Assembly: GCA_031278815.1 (NCBI GenBank) | Contig: JAITJS010000145.1 | Location: 1-33,745, forward strand | Length of the DNA stretch: 33,745 nucleotides | Reading direction: 5' to 3' | Origin: Treponema sp. | GTDB lineage: Bacteria > Spirochaetota > Spirochaetia > Treponematales > Breznakiellaceae | In this document: positions 14,946 to 23,321 of the stretch, in pieces | Numbering within the stretch: the first letter of the stretch is position 1 | Layout: every line of letters starts with the position of its first letter | Notes under the pieces: model-generated | The model's database searches: none | The model's input: only the letters and a program-made list of their open reading frames with translations | What the model was told of the DNA's origin: nothing | Translations under genes and position numbers: made by a program

Positions 14946-16175
14946 TTAGGCCTTAGACGCTACGGGCACCCCTATGAGCTTTTTCTTGGTCTGTTTTTTT
15001 GCGTGAATACTCCACAAATTCACAAACCCTGAAGCGATGAAGATGGTAGAATAAACCCCGGAAATCATCCCTACCAAAAGGGCCAGGGCAAAATCCTTCA
15101 TAGAACCGGTAGTAAAGATAAAGAGAGACAGGACCGCCAGCATGGTGGTTAGGGTGGTGATGATGGTCCGGTTCAGGGTCTCGGTAAGGGCCCGGTTCAG
15201 TACGTCCTCAAAGGGAGCATCTGGATAGATACGCAGGGTTTCCCGGATCCGGTCAAAAATAACAATCGTATCGTTTATTGAATACCCCAGAATGGTCAAA
15301 ATCGCCGCGATGGTGATGGTGTTGAATTCCATCCGGGTCCAGGTAACAAATGCCACGATAATAAGGGCATCATGGGCTATAGCCAGGACCGCACCAATGG
15401 CAAGTTGCAGCTTAAACCGGAGGGAAGCATAAACCATGATCAAAAGGAGGGTCAAGGCCATGAGCAAACCCGCTTGATCGGTTAATTGTTTGGAAAACCG
15501 GGACCCCACATAGTCAGCCCGGGTTACCGCCACCCCGCCGATACCGAACTGGGCTTCTAAGGTAGTGAGGATTTTTTCCGCCGAAACCCCTTCGCTGCCC
15601 TGGATTTCCTGGTCTTCTATACGAATCATGAACCGACGCTCAGTGCTTGTACCCAGAACTTGTACAGAAACCGTGCCTAAGGGTGAGAGGATTTCCCGGA
15701 CATTCTCAATGGCAATAGGTTCTGCATTCGAGGGAAGATAGTGCACTACAAAGGGATCCGCCCCCAGTTGCGGGTTCCCTTGGGCGCTCTGCACCAGCAG
15801 CCGACTGGGGGTCGTACCCGGAGCCACCCCAGTGGCATGGACCCCTTCTATGTTGGAAAGCCCTGCTATCAGGGAATCCAGGGTTTCGAAGGTATTAAAG
15901 GGAAACTCATGGGTTACCCCTTCAAGCCCTGAACCAGAAATGACAATATACAGGTTATTCCGATTAAAAGAAACGGTTGCATTACCCCGCCCGTCATAGC
16001 TTAAGCGAAATGCGGTAGGGGCAAACTGAATCTCCTGGAGCAGTCCTGCTTGGAAATCAACCCCGAGATTAAAGCCCCCTTTTATCACATAGCCGACTAA
16101 GCCTGTGGCAATCAAGACCCCAGAGAATATCATGGCAGGTACGAAATACCGAGAAAATGGTATGATCCGTTTCAT
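14946..16175 (-). CDS. secF: Protein translocase subunit SecF
   Basis: 409 aa from the ATG at 16175, whose A is the last base of the secD stop (TAATG) and which has GGAGG eight bases upstream; a TTG at 16190 would place that site inside the coding region. First helix near residues 10-32, then NLGVDFQAGLL (usually GxDFxGG), a large periplasmic domain, and the C-terminal five-helix block with TILGYSINDTIVIFDRIRE, the SecF/RND signature. SecF works with SecD and YajC on the periplasmic side of SecYEG, using the proton gradient to pull exported proteins across. The periplasmic domain (residues 60-230) is longer than in E. coli SecF. It is second to last in the export part of the operon. Confidence 0.95.
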   Translation of the reverse strand: MKRIIPFSRYFVPAMIFSGVLIATGLVGYVIKGGFNLGVDFQAGLLQEIQFAPTAFRLSYDGRGNATVSFNRNNLYIVISGSGLEGVTHEFPFNTFETLDSLIAGLSNIEGVHATGVAPGTTPSRLLVQSAQGNPQLGADPFVVHYLPSNAEPIAIENVREILSPLGTVSVQVLGTSTERRFMIRIEDQEIQGSEGVSAEKILTTLEAQFGIGGVAVTRADYVGSRFSKQLTDQAGLLMALTLLLIMVYASLRFKLQLAIGAVLAIAHDALIIVAFVTWTRMEFNTITIAAILTILGYSINDTIVIFDRIRETLRIYPDAPFEDVLNRALTETLNRTIITTLTTMLAVLSLFIFTTGSMKDFALALLVGMISGVYSTIFIASGFVNLWSIHAKKQTKKKLIGVPVASKA

Positions 16176-17896
16176 TATTTTATCCTCCAACTGAGGGAGA
16201 GTCCCTTGTTTCTCAAGACTTCCGTATCAAAATCAAAAATGAGCCGAGAAACAAAGAGGGCGGTAAACACCGAGGAGAACACCCCTATGGCAAGGCTTAC
16301 GGCAAAACCCTGGATCGGTCCGGATCCTAACTGGGAAAGGAACAGGGCAGCGATAAAGGTGGTGATGTTGGAGTCCATGATGGCCCAGAAGGCCTTGTCA
16401 AACCCCGCATCAATGGCGGCTTTGCGACTCTTCCCTAAACGTAGTTCCTCTTTCATCCGCTCGAACACAATCACATTGGCATCCACTGCCATACCGATGG
16501 TTAGAATAAATCCGGCAATACTCGGCAGGGTCAAGGTAAAATTAAACGCGGAAAGTACACTGAACATGAAATAAATATTCAAGATTTGGGCAATCACCGC
16601 ATTAATACCCGCCCCTTTATAGTAGATAAGCATGAAGATCATAACCGCCACAAGGCCCCCGATGAGGGCATACAGACCTTGGCGTATGGTATCTTCCCCC
16701 AAAGAAGCACCGATGCTTTGCTGGGTAACCACTTCCAGTTCCACCGGCAAGGCCGCGGTTCTGAGGGTGAGGGCGATGTTGTTCGCCTCCTCCGCGCTAA
16801 ACCCGGTAAGCCGTACCGCATCCCGGATGGCGGTTTGGATAGTGGCCTGGGATTTCACCCGGTCATCCAGCACAATGGCCAACGATTTTCCCACATTGGC
16901 AGAAGTGAGTTTATAGAAGAGTTCCCCTCCCTCGGCATCCAGCATGAAGGTAACTTCGGGCTTGCCGTCCAGGTTGTTCCGCTCCACCAGGGCGCTTTTG
17001 ATATGGTTTCCATCGAGGCCCACTTCCTTTTTCACCGCAGTATAGCCGGTAAATTCATCCAAGCCGTAGCGATCTTTGGTGTAAACCCCGAGGATACGCA
17101 CATCCGAGGGCACAATAGTAGGATCCAGGAGATTACCCTGGCTATCAAAGGTTGTGGTGGGATGAGCCGTATAGTACGTGTTAAAGGTCGCGGCTGCTTC
17201 GGTATCCACTAAATGGAAGGCAAGTCCTCCCTTACCCATGATGATGGAATTGATCCGCTCAGGATCCGCGGTTCCGGGAATTTCCACATAGATCCGGTCT
17301 GTTCCCTGGCGACGGATCACCGGCTCAGTGAGGCCGAAGCGGTCGATCCGGCTGTTGAGCACTTCCAAGGCCCGGTTTACCGCATCTTCCCGGTCTTCAT
17401 CGTTTAAATTCCGGCCCAGCCGCTCTTTAAGGGCGTCCATATCAGCCTGTAAGACGATGCTCAATCCTCCTGAAAGATCCAGCCCCAACTGAACCGCATT
17501 TCTCTGGAGGTCCTTGAGCTTAAATATCTTTTCCCGGTAATTCCCCTCAATCACCTCCAGGGCTTCACGCCTGCTGGAAAAAACAGACAGCACTGCCCCG
17601 GCGTCCCATTGAGGAGGGGCAGGGAGTTTTGCATCCCGCTGAATCTGCTTGGCTGAGGCAACTACCGGAGACAAACCTGGAGGTACATCCCCACCGGACT
17701 GAGCTGTCTCAATAAGCTGCTGCAAATCCGCCTGAGCCGTCTGGGAGGAATAGATCTTAATCTGCTCCCGAGAACTCAAGGCCTGAGCCTTATCTTCCTT
17801 AGGCACCATATAGTACCAGCGTATGGTAGGATACAAGAACACAAAACATATCACCACCGTTACCAGAATGATGACAAACCGATACCTTTTACTCAT
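16175..17896 (-). CDS. secD: Protein translocase subunit SecD
   Basis: 573 aa, ATG at 17896 with GGAG upstream. N-terminal helix (residues 6-25), then the family motif LGLDLSGGLSIVLQ, a P1 periplasmic domain with NRALEVLNSRIDRFGLTEPV and RIYVEIPGTADPERI, and the five-helix C-terminal block with IAGFILTIGMAVDANVIVFE and RMKEELRLGKSRKAAIDAGF. It is the partner of SecF in the late, proton-driven stage of Sec export. A treponeme-like insertion, rich in Gln and Ser (residues 35-90), precedes the LGLDLSGG motif. It lies 51 bases after yajC and overlaps secF by one base. Confidence 0.95.
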   Translation of the reverse strand: MSKRYRFVIILVTVVICFVFLYPTIRWYYMVPKEDKAQALSSREQIKIYSSQTAQADLQQLIETAQSGGDVPPGLSPVVASAKQIQRDAKLPAPPQWDAGAVLSVFSSRREALEVIEGNYREKIFKLKDLQRNAVQLGLDLSGGLSIVLQADMDALKERLGRNLNDEDREDAVNRALEVLNSRIDRFGLTEPVIRRQGTDRIYVEIPGTADPERINSIIMGKGGLAFHLVDTEAAATFNTYYTAHPTTTFDSQGNLLDPTIVPSDVRILGVYTKDRYGLDEFTGYTAVKKEVGLDGNHIKSALVERNNLDGKPEVTFMLDAEGGELFYKLTSANVGKSLAIVLDDRVKSQATIQTAIRDAVRLTGFSAEEANNIALTLRTAALPVELEVVTQQSIGASLGEDTIRQGLYALIGGLVAVMIFMLIYYKGAGINAVIAQILNIYFMFSVLSAFNFTLTLPSIAGFILTIGMAVDANVIVFERMKEELRLGKSRKAAIDAGFDKAFWAIMDSNITTFIAALFLSQLGSGPIQGFAVSLAIGVFSSVFTALFVSRLIFDFDTEVLRNKGLSLSWRIK

Positions 17897-17947
17897 AGCT
17901 CCGCTCCACTCTATTTCTGTTACACCGGGATTGCACCGGGGCCCCGT

Positions 17948-18379
17948 TCATTTACGAAAAAGACTGAATTTAGGTTTCGATGCTTCCACCACGGTTTCGC
18001 CGTTCTTTTCTGCCCCTTCTTCTTTCTTTTCTTCCAGTTTTTCGACCTTCTCTTCCTTTGCTGAGGCTTCGATTCCGGCAATAGCACTGCGACTGAATTC
18101 AATCTTGGTATCATCGTCCACCTTAACGATGACCGAATGGTCCTTAACGTTCTGGATCACCCCATGAATACCCCCAATGGTAGTGATCTTATCTCCCTTT
18201 TTAAGGGCGTTCAGCATCCGCTGGGTTTCTTTTTGCTTTTTGTTCTGGGGACGAATAATAAGAAAGTAAAAAATAGCAATGATCATGGCAAAGGGAACAA
18301 GGGTAGAAATAAACGACCCTGTCCCAGCCCCCGCGGCAGCGGCCTCAGGCGCTCCTAAGAGCAGTGAAAATACATTCAT
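17948..18379 (-). CDS. yajC: Preprotein translocase subunit YajC
   Basis: 143 aa, ATG at 18379 with AAGGAAG upstream. A short leader, one membrane helix (residues 24-43, LVPFAMIIAIFYFLIIRPQ), then the YajC core QKETQRMLNALKKGDKITTI, GGIHGVIQNV and EFSRSAIAGI. The C-terminal tail is charged and Glu/Lys rich (EEKVEKLEEKKEEGAEK) and ends in a basic KPKFSLFRK; it is longer than in E. coli YajC. YajC joins SecDF as the accessory export complex. It is the first gene of yajC-secD-secF-ispH-hisD, read leftwards. Confidence 0.9.
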   Translation of the reverse strand: MNVFSLLLGAPEAAAAGAGTGSFISTLVPFAMIIAIFYFLIIRPQNKKQKETQRMLNALKKGDKITTIGGIHGVIQNVKDHSVIVKVDDDTKIEFSRSAIAGIEASAKEEKVEKLEEKKEEGAEKNGETVVEASKPKFSLFRK

Positions 18380-18403
18380 ACGTATGGCTTCCTTTTAGTC
18401 CAA

Positions 18404-18451
18404 AAGATCCTTTTAAAATCCCCGATCCTTCAAAATCCCGAGGATTTTGAA
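18404..18451 (-). promoter_or_regulatory. Perfect hairpin and partial repeat in the yajC leader
   Basis: TTCAAAATCC (18429-18438) and GGATTTTGAA (18442-18451) form a perfect 10-base stem with loop CGA. Reading towards yajC, the right arm GGATTTTGAAGGATC is followed by a near copy, GGATTTTAAAAGGATC, so a second weaker fold is possible. No T-run follows the stem. It lies 50 bases before the yajC start, between its likely promoter and ribosome site, as expected for a leader controlling expression. Confidence 0.4.
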
Positions 18452-18465
18452 AAACATGGTTTGTA

Positions 18466-18495
18466 AGATTAGCATAGAGGGATCAGGAATATCAA
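18466..18495 (-). promoter_or_regulatory. Putative promoter of the yajC-secDF-ispH-hisD operon
   Basis: On the minus strand TTGATA (18490-18495) and TAATCT (18466-18471) are separated by 18 bases, a fair sigma-70 match about 90 bases before yajC. It lies just past the GC-rich stem after the lamin-tail lipoprotein gene, consistent with a new transcription unit. Confidence 0.35.
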
Positions 18496-18525
18496 GTACC
18501 CCGGAGAGACTGGCTCCGGGGGTAC
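18496..18525 (-). terminator. GC-rich stem-loop after the lamin-tail lipoprotein gene
   Basis: GTACCCCGGAG (18496-18506) pairs with CTCCGGGGGTAC (18514-18525) around a 7-base loop, with one bulged G. It is 40 bases after the lipoprotein stop in the direction of transcription. No T-run follows, so it may stop or stabilise the transcript only in part. Confidence 0.4.
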
Positions 18526-18564
18526 GAGCTCTATCTGGCAGGTTATCCGGTAAGGCCCCTAGGC

Positions 18565-19554
18565 TTAGGGTACATAGGCTTTACTGGTATTACGCTTACC
18601 CGGGGTAGCCCCGCTGGTGGCGGTGATATACCAATCTTCCGCACAGTTGCGGTCAAGAGCGGTTTCATGCCGGGAAATAGTTCTGGTAACCGTGGTAGCC
18701 TTGCTGGATACTGCATGGTGAGGGTCTGGGGAAGGGACCCAGCCCCCTTGGAGGTGTACCAGGTTGGCAGCCACAGCCAATTCCTCTTTGGCCCAAGCGG
18801 TACCGGCGTTTTCACTGAGTAATACCCCATCCAGGACCCGGTCATCTTGATCCATGAAAAAGACCACATCCGTTTTTCTGAGCCTTTTTTTTGTACCGGG
18901 TACCCAAAAATCCCGGGATTCTGGGAAGGCTTCAGTCCCTGGGGAAGCACTCCGATCCGTACCGGTCTCGTTGATAGCTCCTTCTTCCAGGCTGCGTAAA
19001 TGGATAACCAGGTACTCTCCGGCGCCTACCGCTACCGGAGGGAATTCAAACACCGGCGTATCCCCATTACTGGCAATGAACAGGCGCAAGGCCCCCAGAT
19101 TCCCGGGGTTGAGGGTTTTCAGTTCCACAAATTCCGCTTTTGGCTTGGCATACTCGGTACGAAGCTCGGTTATGATAAACGAGGGGAGCTGGTCGTTCTT
19201 GGTTCTGAAGGGAATAAGCACGTTCAGGGTATTGCGTCGATAATCTTCCACCAGCATATTTACGGTTACTGCTGCTCCTCCTGGGAGATCCTGGTTCACG
19301 GTTACCTCTACCTGGGTACCTTCCTGGATGGAAGTAACTTCCAGGGAAGGATCAAAGTGCAGGGATACCACCCTTACCGGAAGAGAGAACTCAAAGGATA
19401 TTTCCTTGGGGGAAACCGCCTTGCACCCCAGAAATACCGGTGCTTCTACGTTGATTCCCAAAACCTGCTGAAGGGCGGATTCAGAGGAACAGGAACAGCC
19501 GTTACAAAGGACTAAACCTCCGATACCCCAGAGCATATACACGTATTTTTTCAT
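18565..19554 (-). CDS. Lipoprotein with an Ig-like and a lamin-tail-like domain
   Basis: 329 aa, ATG at 19554 with AGAGG upstream. The signal peptide ends LCNGC (Cys20) followed by SCSSESA, so it is a likely lipoprotein. Residues about 35-125 look like an Ig-like sandwich (VSPKEISFEFSLPVRVV, GTQVEVTVNQDLPGG). From about 130 to the end it resembles a lamin-tail domain: FIITELRTEY, AEFVELKTLNPGNLGALRLF, FEFPPVAVGAGEYLVIHLR, and a final ATPGKRN. The domain carries an insertion in the middle (residues 195-260). Such domains in bacteria are found in secreted or surface proteins and may bind other proteins or nucleic acid; the role here is not known. It is a separate transcription unit upstream of yajC. 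Confidence 0.6.
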   Translation of the reverse strand: MKKYVYMLWGIGGLVLCNGCSCSSESALQQVLGINVEAPVFLGCKAVSPKEISFEFSLPVRVVSLHFDPSLEVTSIQEGTQVEVTVNQDLPGGAAVTVNMLVEDYRRNTLNVLIPFRTKNDQLPSFIITELRTEYAKPKAEFVELKTLNPGNLGALRLFIASNGDTPVFEFPPVAVGAGEYLVIHLRSLEEGAINETGTDRSASPGTEAFPESRDFWVPGTKKRLRKTDVVFFMDQDDRVLDGVLLSENAGTAWAKEELAVAANLVHLQGGWVPSPDPHHAVSSKATTVTRTISRHETALDRNCAEDWYITATSGATPGKRNTSKAYVP

Positions 19555-19661
19555 CGCTTACCTCTGGATGTATAAGGGAGCGGTCATAAGGATTGCTTCA
19601 ATGATACGGATGTTTTTAAACGGCCTTACCTTAGACCGGGACTCACCTTTTCTCAATGCAG

Positions 19662-19685
19662 GGTTTTAAGTATCCTTAAAAAACC
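19662..19685. repeat. Inverted repeat directly before the 143-aa gene
   Basis: GGTTTTAAG (19662-19670) faces CTTAAAAAACC (19675-19685) around four bases, the right arm ending at the ATG at 19686. The gene has no visible Shine-Dalgarno, so this AT-rich dyad could be a binding site or a stem that affects initiation. It lies between divergent genes. Confidence 0.3.
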
Positions 19686-20117
19686 ATGAATCCACTAACC
19701 ATATTACAATTGGACCTTTGTGCCCCTCTGATCTACTGCAAGGATGAAGCCTTAAGCCCCTTTGCCCATACCAACTTAGCAGAAGATACCCTTTTTTGTT
19801 TTGACATCACCCCGGAGCAGCACCTGAGCATTGAACCTGAGGAAGCGCAGTACCTGGGGGAACTCCGGTTTGCCGGGACCTTGGCCCCTCACCCTGAAAC
19901 CTTAACAGAACCCCCGATCATTGAGCTTCCCCAAGGAACCTATATGTTTGCCCAAGTCCTGAAACTGCTCGATCGAGCAGGGTGTATTTGGATGGCCATG
20001 GAAGTACAAAAGGAAGGGCTTTGGCGGCGCTTTACCTTGGAAAGACAGTTCTATCTTCGGTATCTGGTGGAAGAAGAAAGAACCCTTACCCAGGTTTTCC
20101 GGCCCTATAGGGCATAG
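19686..20117 (+). CDS. Hypothetical protein (143 aa)
   Basis: ATG at 19686 without a clear ribosome site. A soluble, acidic protein with no signal peptide. It starts MNPLTILQLDLCAPLIYCKD and has a Pro/Glu-rich middle (ITPEQHLSIEPEEAQYLGEL). A helical segment YMFAQVLKLLDRAGCIWMAM follows, then strands WRRFTLERQFYLRYLVEEERT. I do not recognise a family. The coding look is good and no alternative frame competes. It converges with the DUF2259 gene with one base between the stops, so the two transcripts may overlap. Confidence 0.6.
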   Translation: MNPLTILQLDLCAPLIYCKDEALSPFAHTNLAEDTLFCFDITPEQHLSIEPEEAQYLGELRFAGTLAPHPETLTEPPIIELPQGTYMFAQVLKLLDRAGCIWMAMEVQKEGLWRRFTLERQFYLRYLVEEERTLTQVFRPYRA

Positions 20118-20118
20118 G

Positions 20119-20889
20119 TTACAGGATTACCGCTTCCACCATATACCGGATATCTATCCCATTGTCCCCTTGTTTTCTCATTTCAATCACGAATATGAGG
20201 GAATTGTACTGGGGACCAGCTATCACCTTCTTAATTCGATAGGAGCTGATCCGCGACCGTTTCACCTGGGGAGATCCTACGGTATAGAGGATTCGGGAGC
20301 GGTCCTTATGGGTCCGCTCAAGGGTAATAAAAAAAGAAGATTTTAGATCATTTCCGCTGCCTTCCGTGGTAGGGACCAGTTGGGCCTTGTAGGTAATTTC
20401 AGGCTCAAAGTCCCGAAACTCTATGATTTCTCCTGAAACCCCGACATCTACCCCGTTCAGGGAAAGGTACAGGGCCTGTCCCAACAGCAGGTAATTGATC
20501 CCGTACCGATCCGCCAAGGCGGTGTTACGGGAGATAATACGGTACAAGGCCCCAGACCCGTCTTGACCTGCTTTTACCGGACTATCATGTACAAAGGAAA
20601 CCCTGCCTCCGCTTACAAAGGCGTTATTCGGTACATCCACCACAAATAAATCCGCCCAAGGGCATAAGGTTTTTTCCTGCACCCCATACTGGGCAAACAT
20701 ATAGGTTTTTCCATCCGAGGAAAAGCCCAGATCCACAAAGGATGCCATATCTCCTGCCCATAAACAGGAACCGCCCCAATAAAAAACCACGGCGATTATG
20801 ATTCCCCGAAGCAATCCCGTGCTATAGAACAGGTGCTTTTTGTCTCCAAGTATTTGCTTTCTAAACCAGGAACAGGTATGTTCAGCCAT
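20119..20889 (-). CDS. DUF2259-like predicted secreted protein
   Basis: 256 aa, ATG at 20889 with GGAGG six bases upstream. A basic N-terminus (residues 1-28) precedes a hydrophobic segment GIIIAVVFYWGGSCLWAGD (29-47), a signal peptide or membrane anchor. The mature part begins MASFVDLGFSSDGKTYMFAQ, a stretch I associate with DUF2259, a family of predicted secreted proteins mostly from spirochaetes. Later parts include WADLFVVDVPNNAFVSGG, YGINYLLLGQALYLSLNG and a C-terminal run of strands ending DNGIDIRYMVEAVIL. No enzymatic motif is seen. Function unknown, probably periplasmic. The long basic N-tail is unusual for a signal peptide. An inverted repeat lies in its leader (20910-20950). Confidence 0.6.
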   Translation of the reverse strand: MAEHTCSWFRKQILGDKKHLFYSTGLLRGIIIAVVFYWGGSCLWAGDMASFVDLGFSSDGKTYMFAQYGVQEKTLCPWADLFVVDVPNNAFVSGGRVSFVHDSPVKAGQDGSGALYRIISRNTALADRYGINYLLLGQALYLSLNGVDVGVSGEIIEFRDFEPEITYKAQLVPTTEGSGNDLKSSFFITLERTHKDRSRILYTVGSPQVKRSRISSYRIKKVIAGPQYNSLIFVIEMRKQGDNGIDIRYMVEAVIL

Positions 20890-20909
20890 AAAAGCCTCCT
20901 CTCTATCCT

Positions 20910-20950
20910 TGAACCTGTTTCAAAACTCGGTGAGGATTGCAACAGGTTCA
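20910..20950. repeat. Spaced inverted repeat before the DUF2259-like gene
   Basis: TGAACCTGTT (20910-20919) and AACAGGTTCA (20941-20950) are perfect 10-base arms whose centres lie 31 bases apart, about three helical turns. They sit 21 bases upstream of the DUF2259 start and 81 before the membrane-protein gene on the other strand. They could be two operator half-sites or the stem of a large leader hairpin. Confidence 0.4.
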
Positions 20951-21030
20951 TTTAATTATCGGAAAAAAAGTATACCCCTTAAGAGGTCAAGCCGCTTGAG
21001 TTAGCCACCTTGGTAGGTTATGTTTAAGCT

Positions 21031-21864
21031 ATGACTTTGTCAGAAAGGAACACCCTATTCAAAGGGGAAATTGGTATCGCTTCCCTGGTTCTCATTGGTG
21101 TGGGCATTACCGCTTTCTTCATGATACCGGTCTATCCTGCGGTGCTGGCAGAAACGAGCCGGCGATCCGCAGGGATTTTCCAGGCCCTGGGGTCGTATTT
21201 TTTACAGCCTAGTCCCTATGTGCCCTTGGTTTCCATGATCGGCGCCATGCTCTATGCATGCATCACTACCGTGGTGATTTACCGGTACTTTGAAAAAACC
21301 CATTCCCCGGAGATCCTCTACATTGCCCTATTTGTGCTGTCTTTTGCGTTGGAAGGAAGCCGTATCATGGTGCCCTTAAAACTAAAATACGAGCTTCCCA
21401 GTGTGTACCTCATCATGGCCTCCCGAGTACTCCTCTTTGGCCGGTATATAGGTGTTCTGTCATTGTTTGCGGCCAGTGTGTACGCTGCAGGACTGGAAGT
21501 GCAAAAACAAAGTATCATGATCTTAATCATCATCTTTAGTACCTTGGTGATTACCCGGAGCATTCCCATTGATAGCCTTTCCTGGGATAGTAGTTTCTGT
21601 ATGATAAGCGGGTACCCGGCCATGTTCAGCCTCCTTGAAGGGGGCATGGCCTTAATAACCGTGGTGAGCTTCTTTATCTCAGCCCATTCCCGAGGGGCTA
21701 AGGAATACTTGTTTATCGGTATCGGTTCCCTCCTGGCTATCCTAGGAAGGAACCTGCTCTTAGGAGCGGATACCTGGATAAGCCCCTTCCTCGGTTTGGC
21801 CCTCCTTTGTATAGGAACCTGGTTTATTTGCACCTACTTGCATCGGGTGTACCTCTGGTTGTGA
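21031..21864 (+). CDS. Polytopic membrane protein of unknown function
   Basis: 277 aa, ATG at 21031 with a weak ribosome site. About eight hydrophobic segments are visible: residues 14-34 (ASLVLIGVGITAFFMIPVY), 60-85, 94-110, 125-155, 158-175, 195-220, 226-240 and 248-275. There is no signal peptide cleavage site, no enzyme motif and no large soluble domain. Short charged loops (SRRSAG, KTHSPE, SRGAKE) lie between. I do not recognise the family; the protein is probably an inner-membrane component. It is a single gene divergent from the DUF2259 gene and 184 bases before the aminotransferase on the same strand. Confidence 0.6.
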   Translation: MTLSERNTLFKGEIGIASLVLIGVGITAFFMIPVYPAVLAETSRRSAGIFQALGSYFLQPSPYVPLVSMIGAMLYACITTVVIYRYFEKTHSPEILYIALFVLSFALEGSRIMVPLKLKYELPSVYLIMASRVLLFGRYIGVLSLFAASVYAAGLEVQKQSIMILIIIFSTLVITRSIPIDSLSWDSSFCMISGYPAMFSLLEGGMALITVVSFFISAHSRGAKEYLFIGIGSLLAILGRNLLLGADTWISPFLGLALLCIGTWFICTYLHRVYLWL

Positions 21865-21908
21865 AGATTCGCACAATTCCCGGACAAACCATCAGGCTGA
21901 GGATCTGA

Positions 21909-22097
21909 CCAAGGGTAGGTACCTTTTACCAATTTATCCCCTACGAAAAGGCAAGGGATGAGGACCAACTTTTAAATGCAGACCCCCTGTATGTTCAAGG
22001 TTTACGCCGGTATATCTTATGGAATATACTAAAGAAATGGAGGTATATATGCCTATTGCCGATTCGATACGAGCAGCCTTGGGTTCGGCGTCATTGA
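21909..22097 (+). other. Open frame overlapping the aminotransferase start (possible gene relic)
   Basis: A frame between TGA at 21906 and TGA at 22095 contains FYQFIPYEKARDEDQLLNAD and PLYVQGLRRYILWNILKKW, which reads like real protein. It has no good start codon near its left end and overlaps the first 16 codons of the aminotransferase in another frame. It may be a truncated relic. I do not recognise the family. Confidence 0.2.
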
Positions 22098-23224
22098 TCC
22101 GAAAAATGTTTGAAGAAGGAAATCAGCTCAAGAAACAATATGGACCAGACCAGGTATTCGATTTTTCCATCGGAAACCCCGATATAGAGCCGCCTCCGGC
22201 TTTTCATCGGGTCTTTACTAAACTAGCCAAGGAAGATAAAAAGGGATCCCACGGTTACATGCCCAACGCAGGCTACCCTGAAGTCCGGGATACTTTGGCA
22301 GAAAAGGTCGCTCGAGAACAGGGGCTTACCCTAGAGGGTTCCCATGTCATCATGGCCGCCGGAGCCGCCGGGGGCCTTAATGTGGTCCTCAAGGCCATAC
22401 TCAATCCCGAGGATGAGGTAATCGTCTCCCGGCCCTATTTCATGGAATACCAGGCCTATGTCTCTAACCACGGAGGCCGTTTGCGGGAAGTAGATGCCCT
22501 CCCGGATTTCAATCTGAACATCCGCGGGATCCAGGATCAGCTTTCTGAAAAGACTGCGGCAGTGCTTATCAATTCCCCTCATAATCCCACCGGACGGATT
22601 TACCCGGCAGCGACCATCGCTGCACTCTCCGAGGTCTTGCAGTCCTGGGGGCAGGCATCAGGCCGTCTACCCTATCTCATTGCGGATGAACCCTACCGGG
22701 AAATCGCTTATACCACCCAGGTGCCCCCCATCCTCAGCGCGTATAGCGAATCCGTGGTGGTGAACTCCTATTCCAAGAGCCTTTCCTTGCCCGGGGAACG
22801 GATCGGGTATATCGCGGTGAGTCCCCGTATCCAGGATAAAGAAGCACTGCTTAATGCCCTGATTTATACCACCCGGATCCTGGGTTTTGTGAATGCACCG
22901 GCGCTGATGCAGCGCATCGTGGCAGAGCTTACCTTTGCCCGGGTGGATGTATCGGTGTATGCCCGGCGGCGAGACGCTTTTAAGCAGGTACTGGATGCTG
23001 CGGGTATCACCTATGCAGAGCCAGAAGGGGCCTTCTATCTGTTCTGCCGCGTTCCCAAAGGGGATGATCAGGCCTTTGTGAATCACCTCAAACAGTACCG
23101 CATCCTGGGGGTTCCGGGCAGCGGCTTCGGCACACCCGGCTGGATACGGTTTGCCTACTGTGTAGAGGAAAAGCGCATCCTTGCTTCTGCTTCGGCCTTT
23201 AAGCAGGCTATGGAAACCTGGTAG
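22049..23224 (+). CDS. Class I/II PLP-dependent aminotransferase
   Basis: 391 aa. GGAGG at 22039-22043 selects the ATG at 22049 over an in-frame ATG at 22019. Fold-type I aminotransferase: substrate loop SIGNPDIEPPP, INSPHNPTG (N179), ADEPY (D213, which pairs with the PLP nitrogen), NSYSKSLSLPGERIGY (Schiff-base lysine K243 and phosphate-binding R251), and the C-terminal carboxylate arginine in GWIRFAY. The family covers aspartate, aromatic and histidinol-phosphate type enzymes, and the substrate cannot be read from the motifs. A hisD lies in the window, but is not near enough to argue for histidine. It is a single-gene unit followed by a strong hairpin. Confidence 0.9.
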   Translation: MPIADSIRAALGSASLIRKMFEEGNQLKKQYGPDQVFDFSIGNPDIEPPPAFHRVFTKLAKEDKKGSHGYMPNAGYPEVRDTLAEKVAREQGLTLEGSHVIMAAGAAGGLNVVLKAILNPEDEVIVSRPYFMEYQAYVSNHGGRLREVDALPDFNLNIRGIQDQLSEKTAAVLINSPHNPTGRIYPAATIAALSEVLQSWGQASGRLPYLIADEPYREIAYTTQVPPILSAYSESVVVNSYSKSLSLPGERIGYIAVSPRIQDKEALLNALIYTTRILGFVNAPALMQRIVAELTFARVDVSVYARRRDAFKQVLDAAGITYAEPEGAFYLFCRVPKGDDQAFVNHLKQYRILGVPGSGFGTPGWIRFAYCVEEKRILASASAFKQAMETW

Positions 23225-23243
23225 AAAAACTTCCGGTAGGCTT

Positions 23244-23264
23244 GGGGGGGCCTTGGGCTCCCCC
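23244..23264 (+). terminator. Strong hairpin after the aminotransferase gene
   Basis: GGGGGGGCC (23244-23252) pairs with GGCTCCCCC (23256-23264) around TTG, nine pairs with one G-T, 20 bases after the stop codon. The following sequence (TCTATAAAAATC) is AT-rich but not a T-run, so termination may be imperfect. Confidence 0.5.
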
Positions 23265-23321
23265 TCTATAAAAATCATTATATAATCATAAATATTTTAA
23301 GATAATACAAGATATGTTACT

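Noticed and set aside
20102-20113. GCCCTATAGGGC palindrome at the end of the 143-aa gene
   Set aside because: There is no loop for a hairpin and it is inside coding sequence; 12-base palindromes are expected by chance at this length.
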